This document shows positions 37,331 through 46,613 of a stretch of 64,000 nucleotides of DNA, in pieces. Origin of the DNA: Heterodera schachtii (lineage: Eukaryota > Nematoda > Chromadorea > Rhabditida > Heteroderidae); the NCBI GenBank assembly GCA_023374025.1, contig SIJG01000001.1, positions 2,665,787 through 2,729,786 on the forward strand, written 5' to 3'. Made by a program: the position numbers and the translations under genes. Below the pieces are notes generated by a model. That model had not been told where the DNA came from. It did no database searches and worked only from the letters and a program-made list of their open reading frames with translations. Numbering within the stretch: position 1 is the stretch's first letter; every line of letters begins with the position of its first letter.

Positions 37331-37819
37331 GCAAAAAACAAATAAAACGAAATATGGATATAAATTTATAGAAAAGTGGATATATTCGGCTCTAGTCCAG
37401 TTTATACGTCCAATTGCCTCGTCAGAGTACATATTTGAAGAAATGCTGCATACCTACCTATATATTTGTTTCAGTAAATACATACATGTTCAGAGATACC
37501 ATGGGGAAACAAAAATATTCCAGAATATTTTGGAGTCGATAAGGAAGGCTAAATTATCCCGTATATGTAGAAATACTGTAAATGCAATGCAATTAATTAG
37601 ATATTTGAAATTGAATGGACGCATAAACTGGACTGGAGCCATAGATTCTTCTAATTTGGAAGAAACTTTCCAATTTGCTTAATAAAATAAAGAGAAAAAT
37701 AAGAATATACTAACATAATTTTACATTACAAGAATAATTTCAAAGCGCCCTCCCACCAAAGGATTTATAAAACACGCGGCAAAAAAAGTTTTTTACATTA
37801 ACTTATCACATCTTCTTAA
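37331..37819. other. Tail of the FLYWCH repeat family; no gene
   Basis: 37,343-37,500 repeats sequence also found at 34,150-34,290 and 63,180-63,240 (TTATAGAAAAGTGGATA, CTCTAGTCCAGTTTATGC). The plus-strand open frame 37,239-37,682 runs through the antisense of the FLYWCH exon and is not believable as a gene. 37,683-37,819 is AT-rich spacer. Confidence 0.5.
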
Positions 37820-38563
37820 GGTGCTGAGTCGTTATATAAAAACCATCAATAAGGGCGTTATATAAAAAACCATCAAATGAAAATTTGCAACAAAAAACTG
37901 CCCATAACTTTTGTCAAAGTCAACAAAATTAGACATTCTTGGTATATTTCGATAGCCCTAACATTTCTCTATTAGCATACCTAAATTTCAAAAAATTTGG
38001 CCAACCTTGAGCAAAGTTATGGCCAAAAGTACCCAAGGCACCGGGTTTTCATACTTTTTTGGCCATAACTTTTTTTAAACCCAATGAAATTTTTGGACAC
38101 TTAGGGCTATCGAATAATAGCAAGAAAATAAAAAACAAAAATAATTTCTAACAGAAATTTTTTAATTAAAAATAAAATTATTTTGATCATTAAAAATTCT
38201 GATCAAAACATTCTTAGAACGAACAAAATCAAGTGATCTTGCTAACATTCGCTAGCCCTATGTGTCCTCTATTAGCCTGCAAAATTTCAAAAAATTTCGT
38301 TTGGTTTTAAAAAAGTTATGGTCAAAAATGTTTGAAAAGCCGGTTCCTTTGGTACTTTCGGCCATAACTTGCTCAAGGTTGGCCAAATTTTTTGAAATTT
38401 AGGTAGCTAATAGAGAAATCCTTAGGTCTATCGAATGATACCAAGAATGACTAATTTTGTTGACTTTAACTAAAGTTATGGGCAGTTTTTTGTTGCAAAT
38501 TTTCATTTGATGGTTTTTTATATAACGCCCTTATTGATGGTTTTTATATAACGACATAGCACC
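37820..38563. mobile_element. Foldback element (744 bp) with ~150-bp inverted arms
   Basis: Left end GGTGCTGAGTCGTTATATAA, right end TTATATAACGACATAGCACC. The inverted arms include ACCATCAATAAGGGCG, ATTTGCAACAAAAAACTGCC and GGCCATAACTTT words. Flanks CTTCTTAA and CTTCATAA match at 7 of 8 positions. Non-coding. A partial copy of its right end hosts the micro-element at 6172. Confidence 0.8.
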
Positions 38564-38875
38564 CTTCATAACCTATTTAAAACAGGCATTTTTGCCGTTG
38601 TTAATTATTTTTAGCTTTTTTCACTAAAAATCACACCTATTGGTGCCTTTAAATTTCTTTCCCTGCGTTGAAGCCGTTTTTTTGAATTTTAGACGTAAAA
38701 CGTGTTTTGTTTGATTGAAATCTGTTCATAAGTTAATAGGTAATTGAGTAAATTTCTGATTTCTTACGAACATGCCTAGCGGCACATAAATTTGGTGCCA
38801 ATTCATGCTCACAGATCATTCAATATTTTTTGAGCATTGTAAGGTTCACTTTTCTAGTTTTATCATATTTTTAAT
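38564..38875. repeat. Dispersed repeat shared with 63,462-63,760
   Basis: TTCATAACCTATTTAAAACA, CTATTGGTGCCTTT and AAGTTAATAGGTAATTGAG appear in the same order at 63.46-63.76 kb, where about 100 extra bases intervene. Family unknown, no coding capacity seen. Confidence 0.6.
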
Positions 38876-39099
38876 ATGGAAATTCAATATCTTCAAACCC
38901 AACAAGGCCGACTGAAAATGCTCTACCAAGGGCACGAGTACTACAAAATACGTGAAGGGCGCAATGGGCAGGTGTACTGGCAATGCGTCCGCTTTCGCTC
39001 GGGCGGGTGCAAAGGCAAGGCACAGGTGGTGAACGGAATTGTGACGGTAACGAATCCGCACAACCATCCGCCTAACAACCATCCGCCTGCCGAGGAATG
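38876..39099 (+). CDS. FLYWCH zinc-finger exon (diverged family member)
   Basis: Starts at an ATG and encodes GRLKMLYQGHEYYKIREG, VYWQCVRFRSGGCKGKA and PHNHPPNNHPPAEEC: the F(L)-Y-W-C-H-H FLYWCH pattern with a duplicated NHPP tail. It ends at a likely donor (GAAT|GTAAGTCGG). It differs from the other FLYWCH copies in the window, has no internal stop and lies on the plus strand. Downstream exons were not identified, so it may be a solo exon of a MULE-derived gene. Confidence 0.6.
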
Positions 39100-40235
39100 T
39101 AAGTCGGAAGTAATAGTAAACTTTGGATATAATTTGGCCAATTTTAGGACCCAAAATGCGACAACACACAAGAAACGGTGGCCCGTACGCAACCAAAGAA
39201 TTGAGCATGGAATTTCCCTAAAAATGGCATTGATCAGTCATCCCCCCAATTGTTATTTGTGATCGGATAATTGAAAGCGCAAAATAAACATTTAATTCAT
39301 CCATCCAATTCATTGTTAGACATACCAAAGTTGACCCATCCCTTTATATGAACAGACATCCTTCGTAAAATTTGTCGTCGACCCCCCCCCCCCTATTTAA
39401 CGTATGTACTCGGATGTGTTCGCATACGAAGGATTGAGTTGATCCTCCTTACCTGGTTGGTCTACCCCTTTCCCCAGGTTTTTTGAAAAAGTTCGCCACA
39501 CAAAAATGCGGTGAGGACGAGACGAGTTGAACAATTTTTGGACTAAAAATAAATCCGAAAAATTTGAATTTTCAACTTTTTGTTCGAATTTGGGTCCGGG
39601 GTTCGAAATGGATGCGGATTCGTGATCAGCGATTCCCGAAAACCCTTGGAAGCATGCTTCGTGACTTTTGAAAATAAAAAAAAAATTTTTTTAAAAGGGG
39701 GCTTACCACCATAATTATTAGAGCCCGGAATTTTGAAATGGCCGGGATCGTCACTTGGAAAATGGACCGGGACGGGAGTCCCGGCAAAATCCCGCCGGGA
39801 TCCCGGTCCGTCCAGGCTCTAATAATTATTACCAAATTTTACGCTCCTAAGAAAAATTTGAGTGGGTCTTGGCGCCCAGTTGGCGGCGCTCAGTCGTGCC
39901 GGTCCACGCTTAAATGATGTGAAAAGATTCACATTTAATTACGTGAGGATAGAATTTTTGTGTACTTGAATCTCACTAATTTCCCCCATTATGTACTTGG
40001 AAAGTGACTTGCTATATAATCAGAGAAAGCCCCGCCTTAGACCATTTTTTTAAAATTAACCTAAACGGGAAATACCATAATTATTAACTTTTTACACTGG
40101 TAGAGCCCTTTTTGTCAATTTGACCACAATGAATGGTCTGCTGAAGATTTGAGTTTATTGGAGCATAAAACAGTAAAATATTGTGTGCGCGTAAAACTGA
40201 TCAATCAATACAAAAGAAAAAAATGCGATCTTTGA
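39100..40235. other. Spacer with repeat relics; no gene
   Basis: Contains TTTGTTCGAATTTGGGTCCG (39,579-39,598), a relic of the MITE end at 32.1-32.5 kb, the hAT-like element at 39,719-39,821, and AT-rich sequence. Nothing else recognised. Confidence 0.45.
39719..39821. mobile_element. Short hAT-like element (103 bp) with perfect 8-bp TSD
   Basis: TAGAGCCCGG ... CCAGGCTCTA ends, flanked by ATAATTAT at 39,711-39,718 and 39,822-39,829. The interior is GGGA/TCCC/CCGG words (CGGGACGGGAGTCCCGG), self-complementary. Same architecture as the elements at 3687 and 6172. Confidence 0.85.
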
Positions 40236-41331
40236 TCACTGGGAATGATTCAAATGTTGCATAACTTCGGGAAACGTCTGTTGGATGAACAGAATTCCCG
40301 CTTGACACCGCTGATGGGGCTTTGCAATTTCGATGGTAGTGGCCAGAGTAATCTGATTTAAATTTAAATAATTTTTGATTGTAAAATCTTTTCGGAAAAG
40401 AAATAAACCCGACCAGACAGTCACAATTCTATCATTTTAAACAAAACAATAAATAAAACTTGCCATTGCCTTCTCCTCAACGGATTCTTGAGACTGTTTT
40501 TCTTTGATGGCATTCTGTAAAAGGAAAATGGTTAATAAATAAATAAATTTGGTATCGAATGGCACTACGTTCCCATCTCAAGGTGAGAGTGGGCACAAAG
40601 TGAAAAATTTTGCTAAAAATAGCAAAAATTGGTCTTTTTGGACAAAATCTGCTAAAAACCGCACTCAAATTCAAAAATTTCACTGTCGGTGCCTATCGGT
40701 ACCGCAAAACCTCCCCACTGGAGTACATTTTTCACTCAGATTTTTCAAGAAAAAATCTTATGAAATGATATTCCCGCCTTTTTCACCTGCAAAATTCCGT
40801 TGAAATAATTGGCAAATGCATTTGCGCTGTTCATCTCGCCAAGGTCCTCGGCAGGGATCAGATTGATGAAATAGCTGAGGAACTGCTTGATCTGGAAGAT
40901 TCTGTAGGCGGTCTTGGCCTGCATTCCCGGCACTTGGAAGCAGAGTTTGTAGGTGGGGTCGTTGTTGTACGCAACAGTCAATTGGCCCATCACTGAAAAA
41001 ATATTTGGGGGGTTAAAATTTTCCAAAAAATTCAATCTCCAAATAAATTAATTTTTTGTAGGGGCAAGTGACGTCTGAAAGTGTGTCGCCTAACTCCCAA
41101 TAGCAACAACAAAAAAGCCCTGCCTTGCGTGAAGTAGCCGATCTCTCCCGACCGAACCGTCTGCTGTTGTTGCACCAAAAATGACAAATTTTCTGCGACC
41201 TGTGCCGCCTGCTGCTGTTTCTGAAGCTGCAACAGTTGAAGTTGTCGCAGTTGAAATGCGTTGGAGAAGTGCGCCATGTCGGTGGCCGTGCCGAAAGGCG
41301 GCTGCTGAGACGTGCCAGGAACTGCGGCAGT
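40236..41331 (-). CDS. ATRX/XNP-like helicase, C-terminal exons, cut off from the rest by the Polinton
   Basis: Four exons on the minus strand with consistent reading frame: 41,331 to ~41,130 (VPGTSQQPPFG, then a Gln/Leu-rich coil LQLLQLQKQQQAAQVAENL), ~40,993-40,790 (MGQLTVAYNNDPTYKLCF ... FANYFNGILQ), ~40,509-40,458 and ~40,351-40,236 (KPHQRCQAGILFIQQTF, TGA at 40,236). Two introns have GC donors (AAG|GCAGGG, ATG|GCAAGT). The first codons join in frame and position to the ATRX exon ending TMDG at 58,891 if the insertion is ignored, which identifies this as the gene's C-terminus. Human ATRX has a comparable Gln-rich tail. In this allele no promoter-proximal part of the gene reaches it. Confidence 0.65.
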
Positions 41332-41337
41332 GCCATC
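41332..41337. repeat. Target-site duplication GCCATC, left
   Basis: Six bases matching 58,885-58,890 exactly, directly before AGTAGTATATAGCG. Polintons characteristically make 6-bp target duplications. Confidence 0.85.
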
Positions 41338-41986
41338 AGTAGTATATAGCGTCAAAAGCGCACGGTTGCGCACGGGTGTTTCCCGCACAAACCCGTGCCT
41401 ATTGGAGGGGTGCATCCCTTTGATGTTGCCGCCCGGAACGAACCCGTGCCTATGGGAGGGGTGCAGCCCTTTGAAGTTGCCGCCCCGCACGAACCCGTGC
41501 CTATGAGAGGGGTTCAGACCTTTGATGTTGCCGCCAAACGAACCCGTGCCTATGGGAGGGGTTCCGCCCTTTGAAGTCGCCGCCCAAAGAACTCAAACCT
41601 ATTGGACCACTTTGATGTTGCCGCCCAGAACCGAAACCTATTGGACCTCTTTGATGTTGTCCCGCAACCAAATTAGATTTCCCCAAATCCGCACGGGTGC
41701 GTTTTTTTTTTGCTCATCCCTCCCCGCCGATGCACCGCCGCGCAAATTAATCGATAAAAATAATCAATAATGACACTGCCCGCCCTGCCCATCGATGCCG
41801 AGTCGCGCAAACTAGTCGATAAAAAAAATCAATAATGACACTGCCCGCCCTGCCCATCGATGCCGAGTCGCGCTAATTAATCGATAAAATTAATCGATAA
41901 TGACACCGTCACTCTAATCCACTCAGTCGGTGTGCCGCCGCGCTAATAATCGATAATACATCGCCACTCTCATCCGCTCCGTTGGT
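41338..41986. repeat. Outer extra Polinton end (649-bp TIR copy)
   Basis: Inverted, apparently exact copy of the right terminal repeat 58,236-58,884, including the inner tandem array that differs from the left TIR at 43,983. It stops abruptly at CCGTTGGT|TGATCATTG, where ATRX exon sequence begins. Contains 51-54-bp units (AACCCGTGCCTATGGGAGGG) then AATCGATAATGACAC units. Translated frames in it (GGNFKGLHPSHRHGFV type) are repeat artefacts. Confidence 0.85.
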
Positions 41987-43982
41987 TGATCATTGAACAC
42001 GAACGGGAGGAGGAGAGGAAACAATTGATGGCGGATGACGACGACTTTGTGGTACACGACGATGAGGACAATGGCGAAGAGGAGGACGAAGAAGAGGAAG
42101 AGGACGACGAAGTGACCGAACTCGACGCCACGTAAAATTTGACTGACATATTTTTCGGATTTGGCAATTCTTACCGTTTGTTCTACAGTGGTATGCCATC
42201 GACTTCGTCCGCCAAATTGACTCCAATCCGCCGGTCACGTCGTCAGAACGGAGAGAGTGCTGACGAAAGGGCGGAGACGCCAATTGAACTGAAGGAATGG
42301 GCAAAGAACCACGTCACCGAGGACGACAGGAACCGATTCGAACTCGGCAACAAACTCATTTTGTTGATGGAAATTATCAAAAAATGCGAGGCCATCGGAG
42401 ACAAACTGTGAGCACAAACACACATATAAAATTGAACTTTTAAAATGTAAAATATGCTTCTTTCCTTATTCTAGGCTCGTGTTCTCCCAATTTCTCAACT
42501 CAATTGCACTCATTCGCCGAATGCTCGCCTTTTACGCTGACAATGGCAAATGGTTTGTGGACGGACACGACGCTCTGATGCGACAGGGCGAACGATGGTC
42601 GTGGAAAATGAGTCAGTCACTTCTTTTGACAAAGACACCAAGCCCAAAGACGACAATATCTTAAATTGCATAAAAAAGACATTTCACCATTTTAGGACAT
42701 GACTATGACGTCATCGAAGGTTCGGTTTCATCCAAAGACAGAGACAGGTAAAACGACGGAATTTGACTATAATTGTTTTATGTATTGTTTTTTAGAATTC
42801 AACGTGAATTCAACGACCCTTTGAATTTGCGGTGAGTTCATTTAAATTTTGAATTTATCTACGTGAATATTTTTTCAGAAAACGTCTGCTGCTGATCTCA
42901 ACTCGTGCTGGATCTCTTGGCATTAATCTTGTTGGAGCGAACCGTGTTATCATCTTTGATTGTAATACTTTCTTTAAGTAAATTTGCTTGGGTTGGATAC
43001 TTTTTCCTTTTACGTCAACAAAAAGTTGAAATGAAATTTTAAATTTGCCAATTTTATTGATTGACATAGGTTTACAATGCAATTCATAACCTCGACGCCG
43101 GCCCGGAATTTTCAAAATATGACCCGAAATAATCAATTTTTGGTGAAATTTTCGGGTTTGACATTCAGTAAAACGGTTGACACAGATTCGAATCCGCACT
43201 CTATTTATTGTAAATTTACTTTTTAGGTTGTTGGAATCCGTCCCATGACACTCAGTCGCTGTTTCGTGTGTATCGTTTTGGACAGGAAAAGCCGGTGTAT
43301 ATTTATCGGTTCGTCGCCCAGGTGAACCATTGAATAAGTTTAAGAACGAACACCATTTACATTTTCCATTCATTTCAGGGCACAATGGAAGAGCGGATTT
43401 ACAACCGACAAGTCACCAAAGAGTCAACCGCACGCCGTGTCACCGAAGCGGCCCAAATCCAACGCCATTACAAAGTGGAGGACCTCGAGTTGATGTACCG
43501 GTTTGAGCCCGAACTGCTGGTCGATGACGCGGACGCACATGGGCCACATTTAGACCCTCCGAAAGTAAAATATTCATTTAGTTTTTATTACTTTTCTCTC
43601 TCCGAATAATTGCATTTTCGTAGGATCGTCTTTTGGGTGACATTATTCTCAGCGGAACAAATGCCATCGTAAGATATTCATTTTTAATTACCATCTTTTG
43701 TATTGGAATTTCCCGTAGACAAGTTACCATACGCATGACCTTCTGTTGACGAGCATTGAGGAGGAACAGCTTACTTCAGAGGTATTCGTTTATTCAAACT
43801 GTTACAATGGAGTGACAAATCGGGAAAATGAAATTTAAAAGGCTTTGCCTTATATTTTTTCATAATATTAAATGTTTTGTTTGTTTGAGGAACGAGAGGA
43901 GGCGTGGAAGGAGTACGAGAGCGAAAGACTGCCCCGTCAATTTTTGCCGCTGCCAATGCCATCCCCTTTGACCATGGATGGC
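41987..43982 (+). pseudogene. Inverted duplicate of ATRX-like helicase C-terminal exons
   Basis: 1,996-bp near-perfect inverted copy of 58,885-60,879. It holds the acidic exon fragment ([17 protein letters not shown]), the exon with [35 protein letters not shown] (motif IV), [18 protein letters not shown] (motif V), [15 protein letters not shown] (motif VI), [14 protein letters not shown] and [14 protein letters not shown], ending TMDG. Both ends are Polinton ends, so it has neither promoter nor helicase lobe 1. Unlike the right copy, the exon at 43,385-43,565 is open throughout: it has CCAACGCC where the right copy has CCACGCC. Confidence 0.9.
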
Positions 43983-44740
43983 AGTAGTATATAGCGTCAA
44001 AAGCGCACGGTTGCGCACGGGTGTTTCCCGCACAAACCCGTGCCTATTGGAGGGGTGCATCCCTTTGATGTTGCCGCCCGGAACGAACCCGTGCCTATGG
44101 GAGGGGTGCAGCCCTTTGAAGTTGCCGCCCCGCACGAACCCGTGCCTATGAGAGGGGTTCAGACCTTTGATGTTGCCGCCAAACGAACCCGTGCCTATGG
44201 GAGGGGTTCCGCCCTTTGAAGTCGCCGCCCAAAGAACTCAAACCTATTGGACCACTTTGATGTTGCCGCCCAGAACCGAAACCTATTGGACCTCTTTGAT
44301 GTTGTCCCGCAACCAAATTAGATTTCCCCAAATCCGCACGGGTGCGTTTTTTTTTTGCTCATCCCTCCCCGCCGATGCACCGCCGCGCAAATTAATCGAT
44401 AAAAATAATCAATAATGACACTGCCCGCCCTGCCCATCGATGCCGAGTCGCGCTAATTAATCGATAAAATTAATCGATAATGACACCGTCACTCTAATCC
44501 ACTCAGTCGTTGTGCCGCCGCGCTAATTAATCGATAATGACACCGTCACTCTAATCCACTCCGTCGGTGTGCCGCCGCGCTAATTAATCGATAATACATC
44601 GCCACTCTAATCCGCACCGTCGGTGTGCCGCGATGCCGAGTCGTGAAAAACTAATCGATAATGACACTGCCCACACTCCCACCAATGCCAATGCCGCAAG
44701 AAGTAATCGATAACAAACATCAATCAATAAAATACTCAAC
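43983..44740. repeat. Left terminal inverted repeat of the Polinton
   Basis: The outer ~430 bp match the right TIR; the inner part is a distinct array of AATTAATCGATAATGACACCG units with many TTATCGAT palindromes. Outer units of 51-54 bp carry CACGGGTT/AACCCGTG and CCCTTTGAAGTTGCCGCC. The left-most 6 bases outside (GATGGC, 43,977-43,982) are the complement of the TSD. Confidence 0.8.
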
Positions 44741-44780
44741 AAAACCATAAATTGGGGGACCGTCCCAACAAAAGAAATTT

Positions 44781-45329
44781 TTAGCGTCTCTTTAAATTCT
44801 TTTGAGCAATTTTCAAATATGGAAGTATATAATGATACATTTCGTCAATTTCAGAATTGTTTTTTGTTCCGGTAATTACGACTTTACCGGTCCAGAAAAT
44901 TAATGCAGTCATGCTTTTACCTCTCTTGAAATTTAAACCGCAAAATATTTCTGGTTCATAAAATGCACGACGATTTTTTCTAAATTCATTCAGTTCAATT
45001 TCATGTCCGAATTTAAAGGTCGAAACAATATTTTCAACAGTGTGTCCGCTGTAAGAAGCCCCAGGACACCCAGAGCCCTTAATTATTTCTATAAAAGTTT
45101 TTATAGCATTTTCACAGTCTATCAGACTTTTCGTCCCCAGACATATCATTTTCCCGGATTCCCATAGTAACGCGGTGGCTTTGATGGGGCTTGCACATTT
45201 GATAACTGCGGCATTGAATTTTCTTGGGTTATAATTAAATTGGCATTCGGTGATCGTCAGAGAGTTTAGTTTAATCTCGGTACCGAGATTAGCGAGAGCA
45301 ATTATATTTACGACAATTGGTTTTTGCAT
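44781..45329 (-). CDS. TATA-binding protein (TBP) homologue encoded by the Polinton
   Basis: 182 aa, about the size of the TBP core, with the two direct repeats of the saddle: repeat 1 ~residues 6-86 (VNIIALANLG ... YNPRKFNAAVI ... ESGKMICLGTK) and repeat 2 ~98-174 (VENIVSTFKFG ... FYEPEIFCGLNF ... WTGKVVITGTK). Of the four DNA-kinking Phe positions, F38, F129 and F145 are kept and the fourth is Trp56 (ATALLW). TBP binds the TATA box and nucleates Pol II/III initiation. No N-terminal extension. The gene is intronless, minus strand, first in the element, with its own TATATAAAGG box ~40 nt upstream, back to back with the Cys-rich ORF. It is divergent from host TBP (about one third or so identical by eye), so not a fresh host copy. 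Proposed role: element-specific transcription. Confidence 0.9.
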   Translation of the reverse strand: MQKPIVVNIIALANLGTEIKLNSLTITECQFNYNPRKFNAAVIKCASPIKATALLWESGKMICLGTKSLIDCENAIKTFIEIIKGSGCPGASYSGHTVENIVSTFKFGHEIELNEFRKNRRAFYEPEIFCGLNFKRGKSMTALIFWTGKVVITGTKNNSEIDEMYHYILPYLKIAQKNLKRR

Positions 45330-45366
45330 TTTTGATACAATGTACCAATCAAATGGTCCTTACACC

Positions 45367-45376
45367 CCTTTATATA
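45367..45376 (-). promoter_or_regulatory. TATA box before TBP gene
   Basis: TATATAAAGG on the minus strand, about 40 nt before the ATG at 45,329. Confidence 0.6.
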
Positions 45377-45382
45377 CCCTTT

Positions 45383-45392
45383 CTATAAATAG
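45383..45392 (+). promoter_or_regulatory. TATA box before the Cys-rich ORF
   Basis: CTATAAATAG, 31 nt before the ATG at 45,423; together with the minus-strand box 10 bp away it makes a compact divergent promoter. Confidence 0.6.
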
Positions 45393-45422
45393 CAACCAAA
45401 AAAATAAAATTAAATTTAAAAA

Positions 45423-45602
45423 ATGAACTGCCCACATAAAATTAAATGTTGTCATTACTGTCCCTGTCATTACGAGATTTGTAACAGATGTAAAAAACAC
45501 AGTCTTTTGCATTTCGGTACATCATTTTTTGATAATTTTTGGCTATGCCCCAAATGCGCGAAACATGTTCCCTATGAAAATATAAATAGATCAAATAAAT
45601 AA
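45423..45602 (+). CDS. 59-aa Cys/His-rich small protein, zinc-ribbon-like
   Basis: Short intronless ORF between TBP and ATPase. Nine Cys and five His in 59 residues, including C20-x2-C23 and C42-PK-C45 plus the cluster CCHYCPCHYEIC (residues 9-20), so it should bind one or two zinc ions. It has a TATA box 31 nt upstream of its ATG and stops 12 nt before the ATPase ATG; the ATPase's own TATA box overlaps its last codons. I do not recognise the family. Zinc-binding late regulator or RNA/DNA-binding protein are possible guesses only. Confidence 0.6.
   Translation: MNCPHKIKCCHYCPCHYEICNRCKKHSLLHFGTSFFDNFWLCPKCAKHVPYENINRSNK
45581..45589 (+). promoter_or_regulatory. TATA box before ATPase gene
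   Basis: TATAAATAG, 26 nt before the ATG at 45,615. Confidence 0.6.
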
Positions 45603-45614
45603 GAGGCATTAAAA

Positions 45615-46229
45615 ATGTTTCGCGGCCCGTTCACTCTGATTCTCTCGGGGGCTACCGGGAGTGGTAAGACCCGTTGGCTATTACGGTTTTTAAAACGTCA
45701 TAAGAATTTAATTGAACCATCACCCAACAAAATTCTTTATTGTTACGGTGAGATGAATGATAGTATTTTAGGATTAATCGGGGATGGCGTTGAGACTTTT
45801 AACGGGATTCCGGACATGAATAAGATTAAAGAACAGGAAAAACCCCTGTTACTCATACTTGACGATTTAATGCTTAACATGCAGAATACTTTCCTCGATA
45901 TACTCTTTACCAGGGGCTCCCATAACTGGAACGTAAGTGTAATTTTTGTAACCCAGAGTCTCTATGGCCGGGACATTAAAACGGCAAGAGCCAACGCACA
46001 TTATCTGGTACTAATGCGCAACCCTTCTGGACAATTGCAAGTGAGAACACTGGGGTCACAACTGTTCCCTAAAAGATTGAATTATTTCATGGACGCATAT
46101 CACGATGCGACCAACAATCAATTTAGTTATCTCATGATTAATATGCATCCAAATTCTGATGAGGAATTCAGATTATGTAGCAAAATTTTTCCCGATGAAA
46201 CTCTGGAAATTTATTTACCAATTGAATAG
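45615..46229 (+). CDS. Genome-packaging ATPase (HerA/FtsK superfamily, Polinton type)
   Basis: 204 aa, usual size for Polinton and virophage packaging ATPases. P-loop GATGSGKT at residues 12-19, Walker B LLLILDDL around 78-85, and FVTQ (111-114) as the sensor strand. It would pump element DNA into a preformed capsid. Complete and intronless. Confidence 0.92.
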   Translation: MFRGPFTLILSGATGSGKTRWLLRFLKRHKNLIEPSPNKILYCYGEMNDSILGLIGDGVETFNGIPDMNKIKEQEKPLLLILDDLMLNMQNTFLDILFTRGSHNWNVSVIFVTQSLYGRDIKTARANAHYLVLMRNPSGQLQVRTLGSQLFPKRLNYFMDAYHDATNNQFSYLMINMHPNSDEEFRLCSKIFPDETLEIYLPIE

Positions 46230-46237
46230 TATATAAG
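46230..46237 (+). promoter_or_regulatory. TATA box before the 116-aa gene
   Basis: TATATAAG, 26 nt before the ATG at 46,263, overlapping the ATPase stop codon region. Confidence 0.55.
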
Positions 46238-46262
46238 AATAATAATTTAAATTAAATTAAAA

Positions 46263-46613
46263 ATGTATAAATTTAGCTCCGAAGTGAAGGAGAATACAGC
46301 GTTCCTAAAGAAGCTTGCCTTCCTCAGATCAGAACAAAAGAAGAACGAATTAATCGAAAACGCGACAGCTGACCAAATTTTGGCAATCGTTGAAATTTGT
46401 GCAAATATATTGAGTTTTAATTTTAAACTCACGAACAAACAAAAAAGAAGGTTGGCACTATTCGCCGATTTCTATCGAGAAATTGCCAAATCACGTTCAG
46501 AGAAAACAGCAAGAAAAAGGATACAGCAGGGTAGTGGTATAGCCCTGGGAGCTATTTTGATCCCGGTGCTTAGTGTTTTAGCCCAACATTTATTAGAAAA
46601 AATAACATCATGA
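46263..46613 (+). CDS. Small Polinton virion-type protein, basic with hydrophobic tail
   Basis: 116 aa. N-terminal Lys/Glu-rich helix, a middle FKLTNKQKRRLALFADFYRE segment and a basic KTARKRIQQGSG linker followed by a hydrophobic C-terminus (IALGAILIPVLSVLAQHLL). Proteins of this layout (QKRRL ... basic ... hydrophobic tail) are common in Polintons and adintoviruses; a minor virion or membrane-active role is suspected but unproven. Its TGA overlaps the next ATG by 4 nt (ATGA). Confidence 0.7.
   Translation: MYKFSSEVKENTAFLKKLAFLRSEQKKNELIENATADQILAIVEICANILSFNFKLTNKQKRRLALFADFYREIAKSRSEKTARKRIQQGSGIALGAILIPVLSVLAQHLLEKITS

Noticed and set aside
42855..43385. 176-codon minus-strand frame (also 59,481-60,011 plus)
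   Set aside because: Antisense to the ATRX motif V/VI exons and their introns; shadow frame.
41338..43982. Second, separate Polinton insertion on the left
   Set aside because: Only a 649-bp end identical to the right TIR is present, followed by ATRX sequence; no element genes and no additional target duplication.
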